64,000 bases of DNA from the NCBI RefSeq assembly GCF_001676615.1, contig NZ_LYXZ01000029.1:1-64000 (forward strand). The letters run 5' to 3'. The notes beneath the pieces are model-generated. The model had not been told where the DNA came from. It saw only the letters and a list, made by a program, of their open reading frames with translations, and searched no databases. Positions 8,890 to 16,901 of the stretch are shown in pieces. This DNA comes from Labrys sp. WJW. Its GTDB lineage: Bacteria > Pseudomonadota > Alphaproteobacteria > Rhizobiales > Labraceae. Each line of letters opens with the position of its first letter. Position 1 is the first letter of the stretch. The translations under genes and the position numbers were made by a program.

Positions 8890-10464
8890 TTACAGTACCG
8901 CCTCGATCAACCGCGGGCCACGCTGGCGCATCGCCGCCTTGAAGGCATCGGCGAGGGCGGCATGGCTCTCAACCCTGACAGCCTCCACGCCCATGCCTTC
9001 GGCGAGCTTCACCCAATCGAGATCGGGATTGCCGATGTCGAACATCGACTGGCCCCTGGGCCCGACGCTGCCGAGGCCGACGCCCGCCACTTCGTCCATC
9101 AGCACCTTGTAGGCCCGGTTGGCGTAGATCACCGTGGTAACGTCGAGTTTTTCGCGCGCCTGTGTCCAGAGGGACTGCAGCGTGTACATGGCGCTGCCGT
9201 CGGCCTGCAGCGACACCACCTTGCGGTCGGGGCAGGCGATGGCGGCGCCGGTGGCCACCGGCATGCCGTCGCCGATCGCCCCGCCCGAGAGCTGTAGGCT
9301 GTCATGCGGCGCGGCGGTTTCGTTGAGCGGGTAGAAGGGGAAGCCCGAGGAGATCGTCTCGTCGGAAATGATGGCGTTCTCCGGCAGGAAATGGCCGGCG
9401 ATGCGCATGATGCCCTCGGCCGTGACGGGGCCGTCCGCAGGCAAGCCGGGCGGCTCATGCGCGGAAACCCTGCCGGGTGCGCTCGCGCCGATCGCCTCGG
9501 CCAGGGCCTCGAGGGCGCCGGTGCCGTCCTCGTGCGGAAAGGCGAGCACGAGAGGCCGGCAACCGGGCGGCGTCAATTCGCTCGGCTGCCCCGGATAGGC
9601 GAAGAAGGCGATCGGCGCCTGTGTGCCGACCAGGATCAGCGTCTGGGTGCCCTGCAGGAAATCGATCGCCGGGCCGGGGCGGTAGGGCAGTCGTTCCACG
9701 CGAACGCGCCCGGCGCCGCGCTCGACCCGGGGCACGAAGGTGTCGCAGATCAGCCGGGCTCCGGTCTTGGCTGCGATGCGGCCGGCTGCCGCGAGGCCGC
9801 GTCCTCGCAAGGCCTCGCCACGCAGCAGGAAAGCGACCGGGCCGCCGGCCCTGAGGGCCGCCACCGATTGCACCACGGCGCTGTCCGAGACGGGGGCTGG
9901 ACCGAGGACGGGCAGCGGCGCGGCCGGCCTGTCGGCGGCGAGCCAGGCGGTGTCGGCCGGCAGGATCAGGCTGGCGATCTGCCCCGGCGCAGTGCGTGCC
10001 ACCTGCACGGCGCGGGCGGCATCGGCGGCGACGCTGCGGGCATTGGGCGAGGAATGCACCCAATGCGAGACGGGACGGGCGAAGGCGGCGACATCCGAGG
10101 TCAGCGGCGCGTCGAAACCCTGATGCGCCGAGGCATGGTCGCCGATGATATTGACCATCGGCACCGGCACCTTGCGGGCATTGTGGAGATTGGCGAGGCC
10201 ATTGGCGAGGCCGGGACCGAGATGCAGCAGTGTCGCGGCCGGCTTGCCGGTCATGCGGGCATAGCCATCCGCCGCGCCGGTGACCACGCCCTCGAACAGG
10301 CCGAGCACCGGCCGCATGCCCTCGATGCGGTCGAGCGCACCAACGAAATGCATTTCCGAAGTGCCGGGATTGGCAAAGCAGACCTCGACCCCGCTATCGA
10401 CCAGCGTGCGCACCAGGCTTTCGGCGCCGTTCATGCCGTTGGTGGCGGGGAGGGGCTGGTGCAT
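8890..10464 (-). CDS. Thiamine-diphosphate enzyme, acetolactate synthase/benzoylformate decarboxylase-like
   Basis: 524 residues in three-domain ThDP layout. The N-terminal domain has FANPGTSEMHF and the activating glutamate in GLFEGVVTGAADGYARM; the middle domain covers about 190-320; the C-terminal cofactor motif is ADGSAMYTLQSLW ... VIYANRAY (the usual GDG is ADG here, with the distal Asn kept 27 residues on). It lacks obvious FAD-site features of true AHAS and no ilvH lies nearby, so it is more likely a 2-oxoacid decarboxylase or carboligase than a branched-chain biosynthesis enzyme. Substrate unknown. Confidence 0.8.
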   Translation of the reverse strand: MHQPLPATNGMNGAESLVRTLVDSGVEVCFANPGTSEMHFVGALDRIEGMRPVLGLFEGVVTGAADGYARMTGKPAATLLHLGPGLANGLANLHNARKVPVPMVNIIGDHASAHQGFDAPLTSDVAAFARPVSHWVHSSPNARSVAADAARAVQVARTAPGQIASLILPADTAWLAADRPAAPLPVLGPAPVSDSAVVQSVAALRAGGPVAFLLRGEALRGRGLAAAGRIAAKTGARLICDTFVPRVERGAGRVRVERLPYRPGPAIDFLQGTQTLILVGTQAPIAFFAYPGQPSELTPPGCRPLVLAFPHEDGTGALEALAEAIGASAPGRVSAHEPPGLPADGPVTAEGIMRIAGHFLPENAIISDETISSGFPFYPLNETAAPHDSLQLSGGAIGDGMPVATGAAIACPDRKVVSLQADGSAMYTLQSLWTQAREKLDVTTVIYANRAYKVLMDEVAGVGLGSVGPRGQSMFDIGNPDLDWVKLAEGMGVEAVRVESHAALADAFKAAMRQRGPRLIEAVL

Positions 10465-10561
10465 GGCTGAAAACCGCTGGCTTGGGTGGTTCGGAACAGA
10501 CCACCCTTAGGCGCAAACGGTACGAGACCTCAAGCATGATGGTGTCACGCTTTCCCGGGGA

Positions 10562-10879
10562 TCAGCCGCAATCCTTGGCGATCAGCGGCGAGAAGGCCCA
10601 GCCATGGACGCCCTTGCTGAAGCCATCCTGTTCCAGGCGCGAATCGCCGCGCCACCAGGTGACCTCGACCCATTTGCCTTGCCGGCCCTGGCCATATTGC
10701 ACTTCGTCCTCGGGCTTCATGCGGGCGACCAGGCGATGCTGCGGACCCGGGCCGGCGCGCAGGGCGACGAAGCCATCCGGCGTCTTGCGCAGATGGCACA
10801 GTTCCATGGCGGAGGCCGCGTCCGGCAGGAGGCCGGCGAGGCAGACGGCGAGCAGCGGGGGACGAAGGGAGCGGTTCAT
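10562..10879 (-). CDS. Small exported SH3-like protein
   Basis: 105 residues from ATG 10879, chosen because the signal peptide MNRSLRPPLLAVCLAGLLPDAASA then stands at the N-terminus. The mature part (FVALRAGPGPQHRLVARMKPEDEV ... KWVEVTWWRGD ... KGVHGWAFSPLI) has the RxGPG, hydrophobic and GWA pattern of bacterial SH3 (SH3b) folds, usually peptidoglycan- or protein-binding. It is transcribed toward the ThDP gene 97 bp away and possibly with it. No specific function. Confidence 0.7.
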   Translation of the reverse strand: MNRSLRPPLLAVCLAGLLPDAASAMELCHLRKTPDGFVALRAGPGPQHRLVARMKPEDEVQYGQGRQGKWVEVTWWRGDSRLEQDGFSKGVHGWAFSPLIAKDCG

Positions 10880-10960
10880 GGCGGGGTCCGATGGTGGATG
10901 CCCGACCAAGCCACAGGCAGCGGGATGCCGCCGTGACGGCGCGCACAGGACGGGATTCTT

Positions 10961-11158
10961 CCTTCTCCCCTTGTGGGTGTCGTCAACTCCCTTGAGTCGA
11001 CTAGAGGTGCCCCAAAGGGGCGGACGAGGGGGCTCGCGACCTTGCTATTCTGATGCTCATTCGCAAGCACGACCTGGATTGGCTGTGAGACCCCTCATCC
11101 GCCTGCCGGCACCTCTAGTCAACTCGAGGGAGTTGACGACACCCGCAAGGGGAGAAGG
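10961..11158. repeat. Mosaic palindromic repeat, family A copy 1, with a 28-bp cassette in both arms
   Basis: The outer arms are CCTTCTCCCCTTGTGGG on the left and CCCGCAAGGGGAGAAGG on the right. Immediately inside, at 10978-11005 and 11114-11141, each arm carries a 28-bp self-complementary cassette (GTCAACTC-n4-GAGTTGAC core, one imperfect), in mirror orientation. The arms are thus about 51 bp and nearly complementary. The inner part carries GGTGCCCC...GGGGCG and CCCCTCATCC. In copies at 14001 and 58901 a 4-bp AGAA/TTCT stands at the cassette position. Nothing gene-like is seen in the repeat. Confidence 0.85.
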
Positions 11159-11404
11159 GAATGGCTCGGCTGGCGATCGGCCTCAACGACAGGTTTTTTC
11201 ACGACGTCGTTTTCTGGCCATGTCCCGGCCCATATGCGACATCGTTCCGGCGCGTCTTCTATAGAGCTAGTCGTCAACGGGATGGCATCGGCGCCGCTTC
11301 CTGCGGTGATGGTCGCACGGGTTTGCGAGATGGTCGCACCCAGGCAGCAACCGCGGCGGTGAAGGCGCTAAGGTCCCCCGCAACGCATCCGGAGTCGCAG
11401 GCAA
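11159..11404. other. Non-coding leader before the FAD/GcvT dehydrogenase gene
   Basis: 246 bp between repeat copy A1 and the dehydrogenase ATG. No credible gene, RNA motif or strong hairpin was recognised. Its position makes it the likely promoter and leader region of the dehydrogenase gene. Confidence 0.5.
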
Positions 11405-13966
11405 ATGGCAGTGTTTCCAAAAAAGGCGAAGGTCGTCATCGTCGGGTTGGGCGGGATCGTCGGCGCATCGATCGCCCATCATTTGATCGAGCGGGGCTGG
11501 GACGACATCGTCGGCATCGACAAGTCGGGCATCCCGACCGATATCGGCTCCACCGCCCATGCTTCCGACTTCTGCTATGCCACCAGCCACGACTTCCTGT
11601 CCTGCTGGACCACGCTCTATTCCATCGATTTCTACGAGAAGATGGGCCATTACGCCCGCGTTGGCGGCATTGAAGTGGCGCGTGTGGGCGACGATGCCCG
11701 CATGGACGAGATCAAGCGCAAGGTCGCCTCCGGCAAGGCCTTCGGCACCCGTGCCCGCCTGATCGAACCGTCCGAGATCAAGGAGAAGTTCCCGCTGATC
11801 GAGGAGCATCTGGTGCAGGGCGGCCTGTGGGATCCGGATGCCGGCCTCGTCATCCCGCGCTCGCAGACGGTGGCGGGCAAGCTCGTCGACAAGGGCGAGG
11901 CCGCCGGCAAGCTCCAGGTCTTCGCCAACACGGCGGCGACCTCGCTCATCATCGAGAACGGCCGCATCAAGGGCGTGGTCACCAGCCGCGGCACCATCGA
12001 GGCCGACCATGTCGTTGTTTGCGCGGGCCTGTGGGGCCGCCTGATCGCCGAGATGGCGGGCGAGGACCTGCCGGTGATGCCGGTCGACCATCCGCTGACC
12101 TTCTTCGGGCCCTATAACGAGTTCGCCGGCACCGGCAAGGAAATCGGCTGGCCGCTGATGCGCGACCAGGGCAACTCCGCCTATATGCGCGACACCGGCG
12201 ATCCCAAGACCGCCGAGGGCGGCCAGATCGAGTGGGGCTATTACGAGGAAACCAATCCGCGCCTGTGCCATCCGCGCGATCTTCTCGAAAAGCACGAGGC
12301 GCGCCTGTCGCCCTCGCAGCGCGACCTCGACATGGAACAGATCATCGGTCCGCTCGAACGCGCCATGGAGCTGACGCCGATCCTCGGCGAGCTCGGCTAC
12401 AATGAGGGCCATTCCTTCAACGGCCTGCTGCAGGTCACCACCGATGGCGGCCCGTCCATGGGCGAAAGCCAGAAGGTGCGGGGCCTGTGGTATGCGGTCG
12501 CGATCTGGGTCAAGGACGGCCCCGGCATGGGCAAGCTGATTGCCGACTGGATGACCGACGGGCGCACGCCGATCGACCACAACAAGATCGACTATGCCCG
12601 CTTCTCCCCGCACATGCTGGAGGAGGGCTTCATCGAGGGGCGTTGCGGCGAGGCGGCCCGCAAGATCTACAATCCGGCCGTGCATCCGCGTGAGCCCTAT
12701 GACACCGGCCGCAACGTCAGGCGCTCGCCCTTCTATGAGCGCGAGAAGGAGCTCGGCGGCTATTTCATGGAGCTCGGCGGCTGGGAACGCGCCCATGGCT
12801 ACGCCGCCAACGAGCATTTGCTCGAGAAATACGGCAACCGCGTGCCGGTGCGTGCCAACGAATGGGACAACCGCCATTTCTGGCGTGTCTCCAATGCCGA
12901 ACAGCTCGCCATGAGCGAGGATTGCGGCATCATCAACCTCTCGCATTTCGCCATGATCGATGTCGAGGGCCCCGACCATGTCGCGCTGATGGAGTGGGTC
13001 TGCGCTGCCAAGATCGGCGGCGACGCCAATGTCGGCAAGGGCATCTATACCCATTTCCTCGATGAGGACGGCATGGTGCGCGCCGACCTCACCGTGTTCC
13101 GCATGGCCGACCGCTGCCGCGTGGTCGACGGCGCCGATGCCGGCCCGCGCGACCTCAACTATCTGCGCCGCGTCGCCCAGGACAAGGGCTTCGACGTCAC
13201 CGTCACCGATACATCCGAGAAATACGTCACCATCGGCATCTGGGGCCCGAACGCCCGCGTCAATCTGAAAAAGGTGGTGGAGAATCCGGCCGGGCTCGAT
13301 CCCGAGAACTTCCCCTTCGCCGCCATCAAGCCGCTCCGCATCGGCGGCAAGGACGTTTCCGCCTTCCGCATCTCCTATGTCGGCGAACAGGGCTGGGAAC
13401 TGCATATGCGCTACGAGGATGGCCTCGCCGTCTGGGATGCGCTGCGCTCCACCGGCGTGATGGCCGTGGGCGTGGAGACCTATGCCAATTCCCGTCGCAT
13501 GGAAAAGAGCCTGCGCCTGCAGAATGCCGAGCTCAACACCGAGTACAACCTGATCGAAACCGACCTCCAGCGCCCCAAGGTCAAGGAGGCCGATTTCTGC
13601 GGCAAGGCCAAGCATCTGGAGCACCGCGCCCGCGCCCACCAGCCGGCGATGCTGTGCACGCTGGTGATCACGGACAATGTGGATGCCAAGGGCGTCGCCC
13701 GCTATCCCGTCGGTATCCTGCCGGTGATGGATCCGGCGACCGGCGAGACGCTGGTCGACGAGCTTGGCCGGCGTTCCTACACCTACTCGATCGCCTATGG
13801 CCCGACGATCGGCAAGAACATCGCGCTTGCCTATCTGCCGCATGCCCATGCGCAGGAAGGCCGCAAGTTCCAGGTCGAATATTTCGGCGAGTCCTATCCG
13901 GTCGAGGTGGCCGGCGTCGGCTACAAGCCGCTCTACGACCCCGAGAACACCAAGCCGCGGAGCTGA
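11405..13966 (+). CDS. FAD-dependent dehydrogenase with C-terminal GcvT domain (dimethylglycine/sarcosine dehydrogenase-like)
   Basis: 853 residues. The N-terminal half is a DAO-type FAD domain with VVIVGLGGIVGASIAHHL (residues 10-27) and GSTAHASDFCYATSHDF where family members carry the FAD-linking His. The C-terminal half (from about 480) is GcvT-like folate-binding, with EWDNRHFWRVSNAEQLAMSE, LRIGGKDVSAFRISYVGEQGWELH and the terminal FGESYPVEVAG. Family enzymes oxidatively remove N-methyl groups from dimethylglycine or sarcosine and pass the carbon to tetrahydrofolate. That would follow betaine demethylation by an MttB protein such as the one at 3719-5281. Exact substrate is unproven. Confidence 0.85.
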   Translation: MAVFPKKAKVVIVGLGGIVGASIAHHLIERGWDDIVGIDKSGIPTDIGSTAHASDFCYATSHDFLSCWTTLYSIDFYEKMGHYARVGGIEVARVGDDARMDEIKRKVASGKAFGTRARLIEPSEIKEKFPLIEEHLVQGGLWDPDAGLVIPRSQTVAGKLVDKGEAAGKLQVFANTAATSLIIENGRIKGVVTSRGTIEADHVVVCAGLWGRLIAEMAGEDLPVMPVDHPLTFFGPYNEFAGTGKEIGWPLMRDQGNSAYMRDTGDPKTAEGGQIEWGYYEETNPRLCHPRDLLEKHEARLSPSQRDLDMEQIIGPLERAMELTPILGELGYNEGHSFNGLLQVTTDGGPSMGESQKVRGLWYAVAIWVKDGPGMGKLIADWMTDGRTPIDHNKIDYARFSPHMLEEGFIEGRCGEAARKIYNPAVHPREPYDTGRNVRRSPFYEREKELGGYFMELGGWERAHGYAANEHLLEKYGNRVPVRANEWDNRHFWRVSNAEQLAMSEDCGIINLSHFAMIDVEGPDHVALMEWVCAAKIGGDANVGKGIYTHFLDEDGMVRADLTVFRMADRCRVVDGADAGPRDLNYLRRVAQDKGFDVTVTDTSEKYVTIGIWGPNARVNLKKVVENPAGLDPENFPFAAIKPLRIGGKDVSAFRISYVGEQGWELHMRYEDGLAVWDALRSTGVMAVGVETYANSRRMEKSLRLQNAELNTEYNLIETDLQRPKVKEADFCGKAKHLEHRARAHQPAMLCTLVITDNVDAKGVARYPVGILPVMDPATGETLVDELGRRSYTYSIAYGPTIGKNIALAYLPHAHAQEGRKFQVEYFGESYPVEVAGVGYKPLYDPENTKPRS

Positions 13967-14000
13967 GGGAACTCATCATCACCGATAATAGCGCGACCAG

Positions 14001-14147
14001 CCTTCTCCCCTTGCGGGAGAAGGTGGCGCGAAGCGCCGGATGAGGGGAGATACGCGACTTTGCACGGTATGCGTCAACACCCCTCATCCCCCTGCCGGGA
14101 CCTCTAGTCAACTCAAGAGAGTTGACGACACCCGCAAGGGGAGAAGG
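14001..14147. repeat. Mosaic palindromic repeat, family A copy 2, cassette in right arm only
   Basis: The left arm is CCTTCTCCCCTTGCGGG followed by plain AGAA. In the right arm the same position holds the 28-bp cassette at 14103-14130 (GTCAACTC-AAGA-GAGTTGAC core) before CCCGCAAGGGGAGAAGG. The inside has GGCGCGAAGCGCC and a CTCATCC/GGATGAG pair. It lies downstream of the dehydrogenase gene. The rest of the gap to 14287 contains only the hairpin listed separately. Confidence 0.85.
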
Positions 14148-14256
14148 CTACAAGCGCCCCGTCGTCGGGCGCCATCCCGAGTTCTCCACGTCACAATTGC
14201 CCGCTCTTGTTGACGTTTGGGGCGGGCACGCGGAAGTAAGGGAACTCATTCCCTGA

Positions 14257-14279
14257 CCCTCTCCCGGTATGGGAGAGGG
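14257..14279 (+). promoter_or_regulatory. Hairpin overlapping the ribosome binding site of the first metallophosphoesterase
   Basis: CCCTCTCCC-GGTAT-GGGAGAGGG is a perfect 9-bp stem. The Shine-Dalgarno sequence GAGGGAG (14275-14281), spaced 6 nt from ATG 14288, lies mostly in the right arm, so folding would hide it. It is also related in composition to the family A repeats. Confidence 0.55.
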
Positions 14280-14287
14280 AGTCCGCC

Positions 14288-15070
14288 ATGCCCAAGAAAC
14301 CGATAGCAAAACCGATCGTCAAACCAGCGGCCAAGAAGAAGATCGAGCGCTTTCCCGAGCCGCCCGGCATGCCGCCCGAAACCTCCGTCATCGCCATCGG
14401 CGATATCCACGGTCGGCTCGACCTGCTGGAACCCCTGCTCACGCGCATCGAGAGGCGGGCCTCGCTGCTGCCGGGCCTCAGGCATATCGTGGTCAGCGTC
14501 GGCGATCTCATTGACCGCGGCCCCGATTCCGCCGGGGTGATCGAGCGGCTGATGAATGGCGTGCGGGGTTGCGAGTTGGTCGTGTTGCTCGGCAATCACG
14601 AGGACGCGCTGCTGGGCTTTCTGGACGACAAACCGATCGGCGACGCCTGGCGCAGCTTCTTCGGCGCCGATGCCTTCCTGCAGAGCTACGGCATTGCCAG
14701 CCGGCAGAACTACAAGGTGGAGAAGACGCCGGATCGCCTGCGCCAGGACATGTTGGCCGCCATACCGCCGGCCCATCTCGAATTCCTGCGCGCCCTGCCC
14801 ACCTCCTACAGCATCGGCGACTATTTCTTCGCCCATGCCGGCGTGCGCCCCGGCGTGCCGCTGGATGAGCAGGACGACCGCGACCTCGTCTGGATCCGCG
14901 AGGAATTCCTGCATTCCAAGCAGCGCTTCGAGAAGAAGATCGTCCATGGCCACACCCCCGTGCGCAAGCCGGACTTCAACCGCAACCGCATCAATCTGGA
15001 CACCAAGGCCTACGCCTCGGGCGTGCTGACGGCGGTGCGGTTCGAGGGCATCGAGGCCGTGGTGTTCTGA
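14288..15070 (+). CDS. PPP-type metallophosphoesterase, paralogue 1
   Basis: 260 residues. All five metallophosphoesterase blocks are present: GDIHG (Asp39, His41), GDLIDRG (Asp73), GNHED (Asn103, His104), FAHAG (His183) and VHGHTP (His222), the pattern of serine/threonine phosphatase-like and ApaH-like enzymes. It differs from its three relatives in this window by a 20-residue Lys/Pro-rich N-terminal tail (MPKKPIAKPIVKPAAKKK), possibly for nucleic-acid or membrane contact. It is the first of three consecutive paralogues. Substrate (phosphoprotein, dinucleotide or other) unknown. Confidence 0.85.
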   Translation: MPKKPIAKPIVKPAAKKKIERFPEPPGMPPETSVIAIGDIHGRLDLLEPLLTRIERRASLLPGLRHIVVSVGDLIDRGPDSAGVIERLMNGVRGCELVVLLGNHEDALLGFLDDKPIGDAWRSFFGADAFLQSYGIASRQNYKVEKTPDRLRQDMLAAIPPAHLEFLRALPTSYSIGDYFFAHAGVRPGVPLDEQDDRDLVWIREEFLHSKQRFEKKIVHGHTPVRKPDFNRNRINLDTKAYASGVLTAVRFEGIEAVVF

Positions 15071-15114
15071 GCGGCTGAAAGGCTGCTCCGCTCTTCGAAT
15101 GCGGTGTTTCCGAG

Positions 15115-15219
15115 AGCGGACGGGACGTCCGCAGTCCCAGGGACAACGCTTCCCGCGCGGCCTGGCAAGGCTTGCTCGGGAACCTCCGAGGCTGGGACCG
15201 CGGACGTCTCGTCCGCCTC
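15115..15219. repeat. Palindromic repeat, family C copy 1
   Basis: Left arm GAGCGGACGGGACGTCCGC then AGTCCCAG; right arm CTGGGACC then GCGGACGTCTCGTCCGC. It separates paralogues 1 and 2 of the phosphoesterase group. The right arm follows the same pattern as the arm at 52110 (CTGGGACCGC, then R/Y exchanges), so both belong to one family whose stems have diverged by paired changes. Confidence 0.75.
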
Positions 15220-15269
15220 TTGCCGCCCGGCCCGCACGCCCCTTATTGTGGCATAGGAGGGAGCGCATC

Positions 15270-15992
15270 ATGGCGTCATTCCATCTGCCGGCTATCCCCG
15301 ACGACATCAGCGTCATCGCCTTCGGCGACGTGCACGGCTGCTACGACAAGCTGGAAAACCTGCTCGAACAGATCGAAGCGCGCCTGGCCTATTTGCCACA
15401 GCGGCGGCACATCGTCGTTTCCGTCGGCGATCTCGTCGATCGTGGCCCGGATTCGGCCCGTGTGGTCGAACGGCTGGCGGCCGGCCTGCCGGGCTGCGAA
15501 CTGGTGGTGCTCAAGGGCAATCACGAGGCCATGATGCTCGAATTCATCCGCGGCGGTGAGGATGCGGAGGCCTGGCTGCACAATGGTGGCCTGCGCACGC
15601 TGGCGAGCTACGGCATCGATCTGGAACGAACCCTCGCCGAAGGCCCGACGCTTCATGGCCTGCGCCGCGCCTTTCTCGACGCGATACCGGAACATCATCT
15701 CGCCTTTCTCGCGAAGATGCCGCTCAGCTACGCCTGCGGCGATTATTTCTTCGTGCATGCCGGCGTTCGCCCCGGCCGTCCGCCCGACAGGCAGGACGAG
15801 GAGGACCTCTTGTGGATCCGCAACGAGTTCCTCGACTGGGACGGCGATTTCGGCAAGCGCATCGTGCACGGCCATACGCCGGTCGACATCGCGACCTTCA
15901 GGCCCAATCGCATCAATCTCGACACCGGCGCCTGCTTCGGCGGTCCCTTGACGGCCGTGCTGCTGGAGGGGACGGAGGCGACGATTTTTTGA
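15270..15992 (+). CDS. PPP-type metallophosphoesterase, paralogue 2
   Basis: 240 residues from ATG 15270, fixed by AGGAGG at 15255-15260 (spacing 9); the frame open further upstream is repeat DNA. Motifs GDVHG, GDLVDRG, GNHEA, FVHAGVRPG and VHGHTP are intact, and the C-terminus RINLDTGACFGGPLTAVLLEGTEATIF is shared almost word for word with paralogue 3. No signal peptide, so it is cytoplasmic. Downstream paralogue 3 starts after 40 bp, so the two are probably co-transcribed and arose by tandem duplication. Confidence 0.85.
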   Translation: MASFHLPAIPDDISVIAFGDVHGCYDKLENLLEQIEARLAYLPQRRHIVVSVGDLVDRGPDSARVVERLAAGLPGCELVVLKGNHEAMMLEFIRGGEDAEAWLHNGGLRTLASYGIDLERTLAEGPTLHGLRRAFLDAIPEHHLAFLAKMPLSYACGDYFFVHAGVRPGRPPDRQDEEDLLWIRNEFLDWDGDFGKRIVHGHTPVDIATFRPNRINLDTGACFGGPLTAVLLEGTEATIF

Positions 15993-16032
15993 CATACAGC
16001 TCGGCACTTGCTGGCCCGCCAGAGAAGAAATC

Positions 16033-16770
16033 ATGCAAAACACAGCTCGCGTGCCGGACGGCCTCAGCATCATTGCCTTTGGGGATGTCCATGGCTGTCT
16101 GAATGAATTGCAAGATCTTCTCGATCGCATCGAGGCCCATGCTGCGGCTCACCCCGAGCGCCGCCATATCGTCATCAGCCTCGGCGATCTAGTCGATCGC
16201 GGTATGGATTCCGCCGGCGTCGTCGAACGGCTGATCGAGGGCGTACCGGGGTGTGAAACGATCGTGCTGCGCGGCAATCACGAACAGATGATGCTCGACT
16301 TCATCGATGCTTCCGCCAATGAACAGCAATGGGGCCGCATCGGATGCTTCGAGACGATGGCGAGCTATGGCATCGACGCTAGACGCGTTCTTTCGGAACG
16401 CTTACCCCTGGCCCAGGTCAGGCAGGCTCTGCCGGACCTGCGGCGGGCTTTCCTTGCCAAACTCCCAGCCTACCACTTGAATTTCCTCAGGAACTCTCCG
16501 CTCCACGTCACTTTCGGCGACTATTTCTTCGTTCATGCCGGGGTTCGCCCCTATGTCGCATTGGATCGGCAGGATCCGCAGGATCTTTTGTGGATCCGCG
16601 GCGAATTCCTCGATTTTCCTGGCGATTTCGGCAAGAAGATCGTGCACGGGCACTCCCCTTGCGACGAAATCGAGTTCCGCCCTAATCGCATCAATCTGGA
16701 TACGGGCGTCTGCCTCGGCGGGCCTCTCTCGGCCGTGTTGTTCGAGGGCGCGCAGGCGACGATTTTTTGA
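16033..16770 (+). CDS. PPP-type metallophosphoesterase, paralogue 3
   Basis: 245 residues with GDVHG, GDLVDRG, GNHEQ, FVHAGVRP and VHGHSP (Thr of the usual GHTP is Ser). It carries a short insertion (ERLPLAQVRQALPDLR) in the helical region between the GNH and HAG blocks that paralogue 2 lacks. The start lies behind AGAGAAG. It appears to be the last gene of the three-gene phosphoesterase run; 131 bp later the nadQ-like gene begins. Confidence 0.85.
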   Translation: MQNTARVPDGLSIIAFGDVHGCLNELQDLLDRIEAHAAAHPERRHIVISLGDLVDRGMDSAGVVERLIEGVPGCETIVLRGNHEQMMLDFIDASANEQQWGRIGCFETMASYGIDARRVLSERLPLAQVRQALPDLRRAFLAKLPAYHLNFLRNSPLHVTFGDYFFVHAGVRPYVALDRQDPQDLLWIRGEFLDFPGDFGKKIVHGHSPCDEIEFRPNRINLDTGVCLGGPLSAVLFEGAQATIF

Positions 16771-16901
16771 ATTGGGCCGCCTGAAGCACTTCACTTGTTG
16801 AAACCTTTGGTCAAAAGCTGCGGCTTGCTTGCTCCGGGCGGCCGCAACTGCGACTCTTTGGGCCACAATTCCCTTCTGTCCTTTGCCCGGAGAAATCGAT
16901 C

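Noticed and set aside
9304..10470. A 388-codon plus-strand frame opposite the ThDP enzyme gene
   Set aside because: Shadow frame; ThDP motifs are on the minus strand.
11267..13849. An 860-codon open frame antisense to the FAD/GcvT dehydrogenase
   Set aside because: The plus strand has clear FAD and GcvT motifs over the whole length; the antisense product is rich in His, Ala and Gly without any recognisable motif, which is the usual shadow of GC-rich genes.
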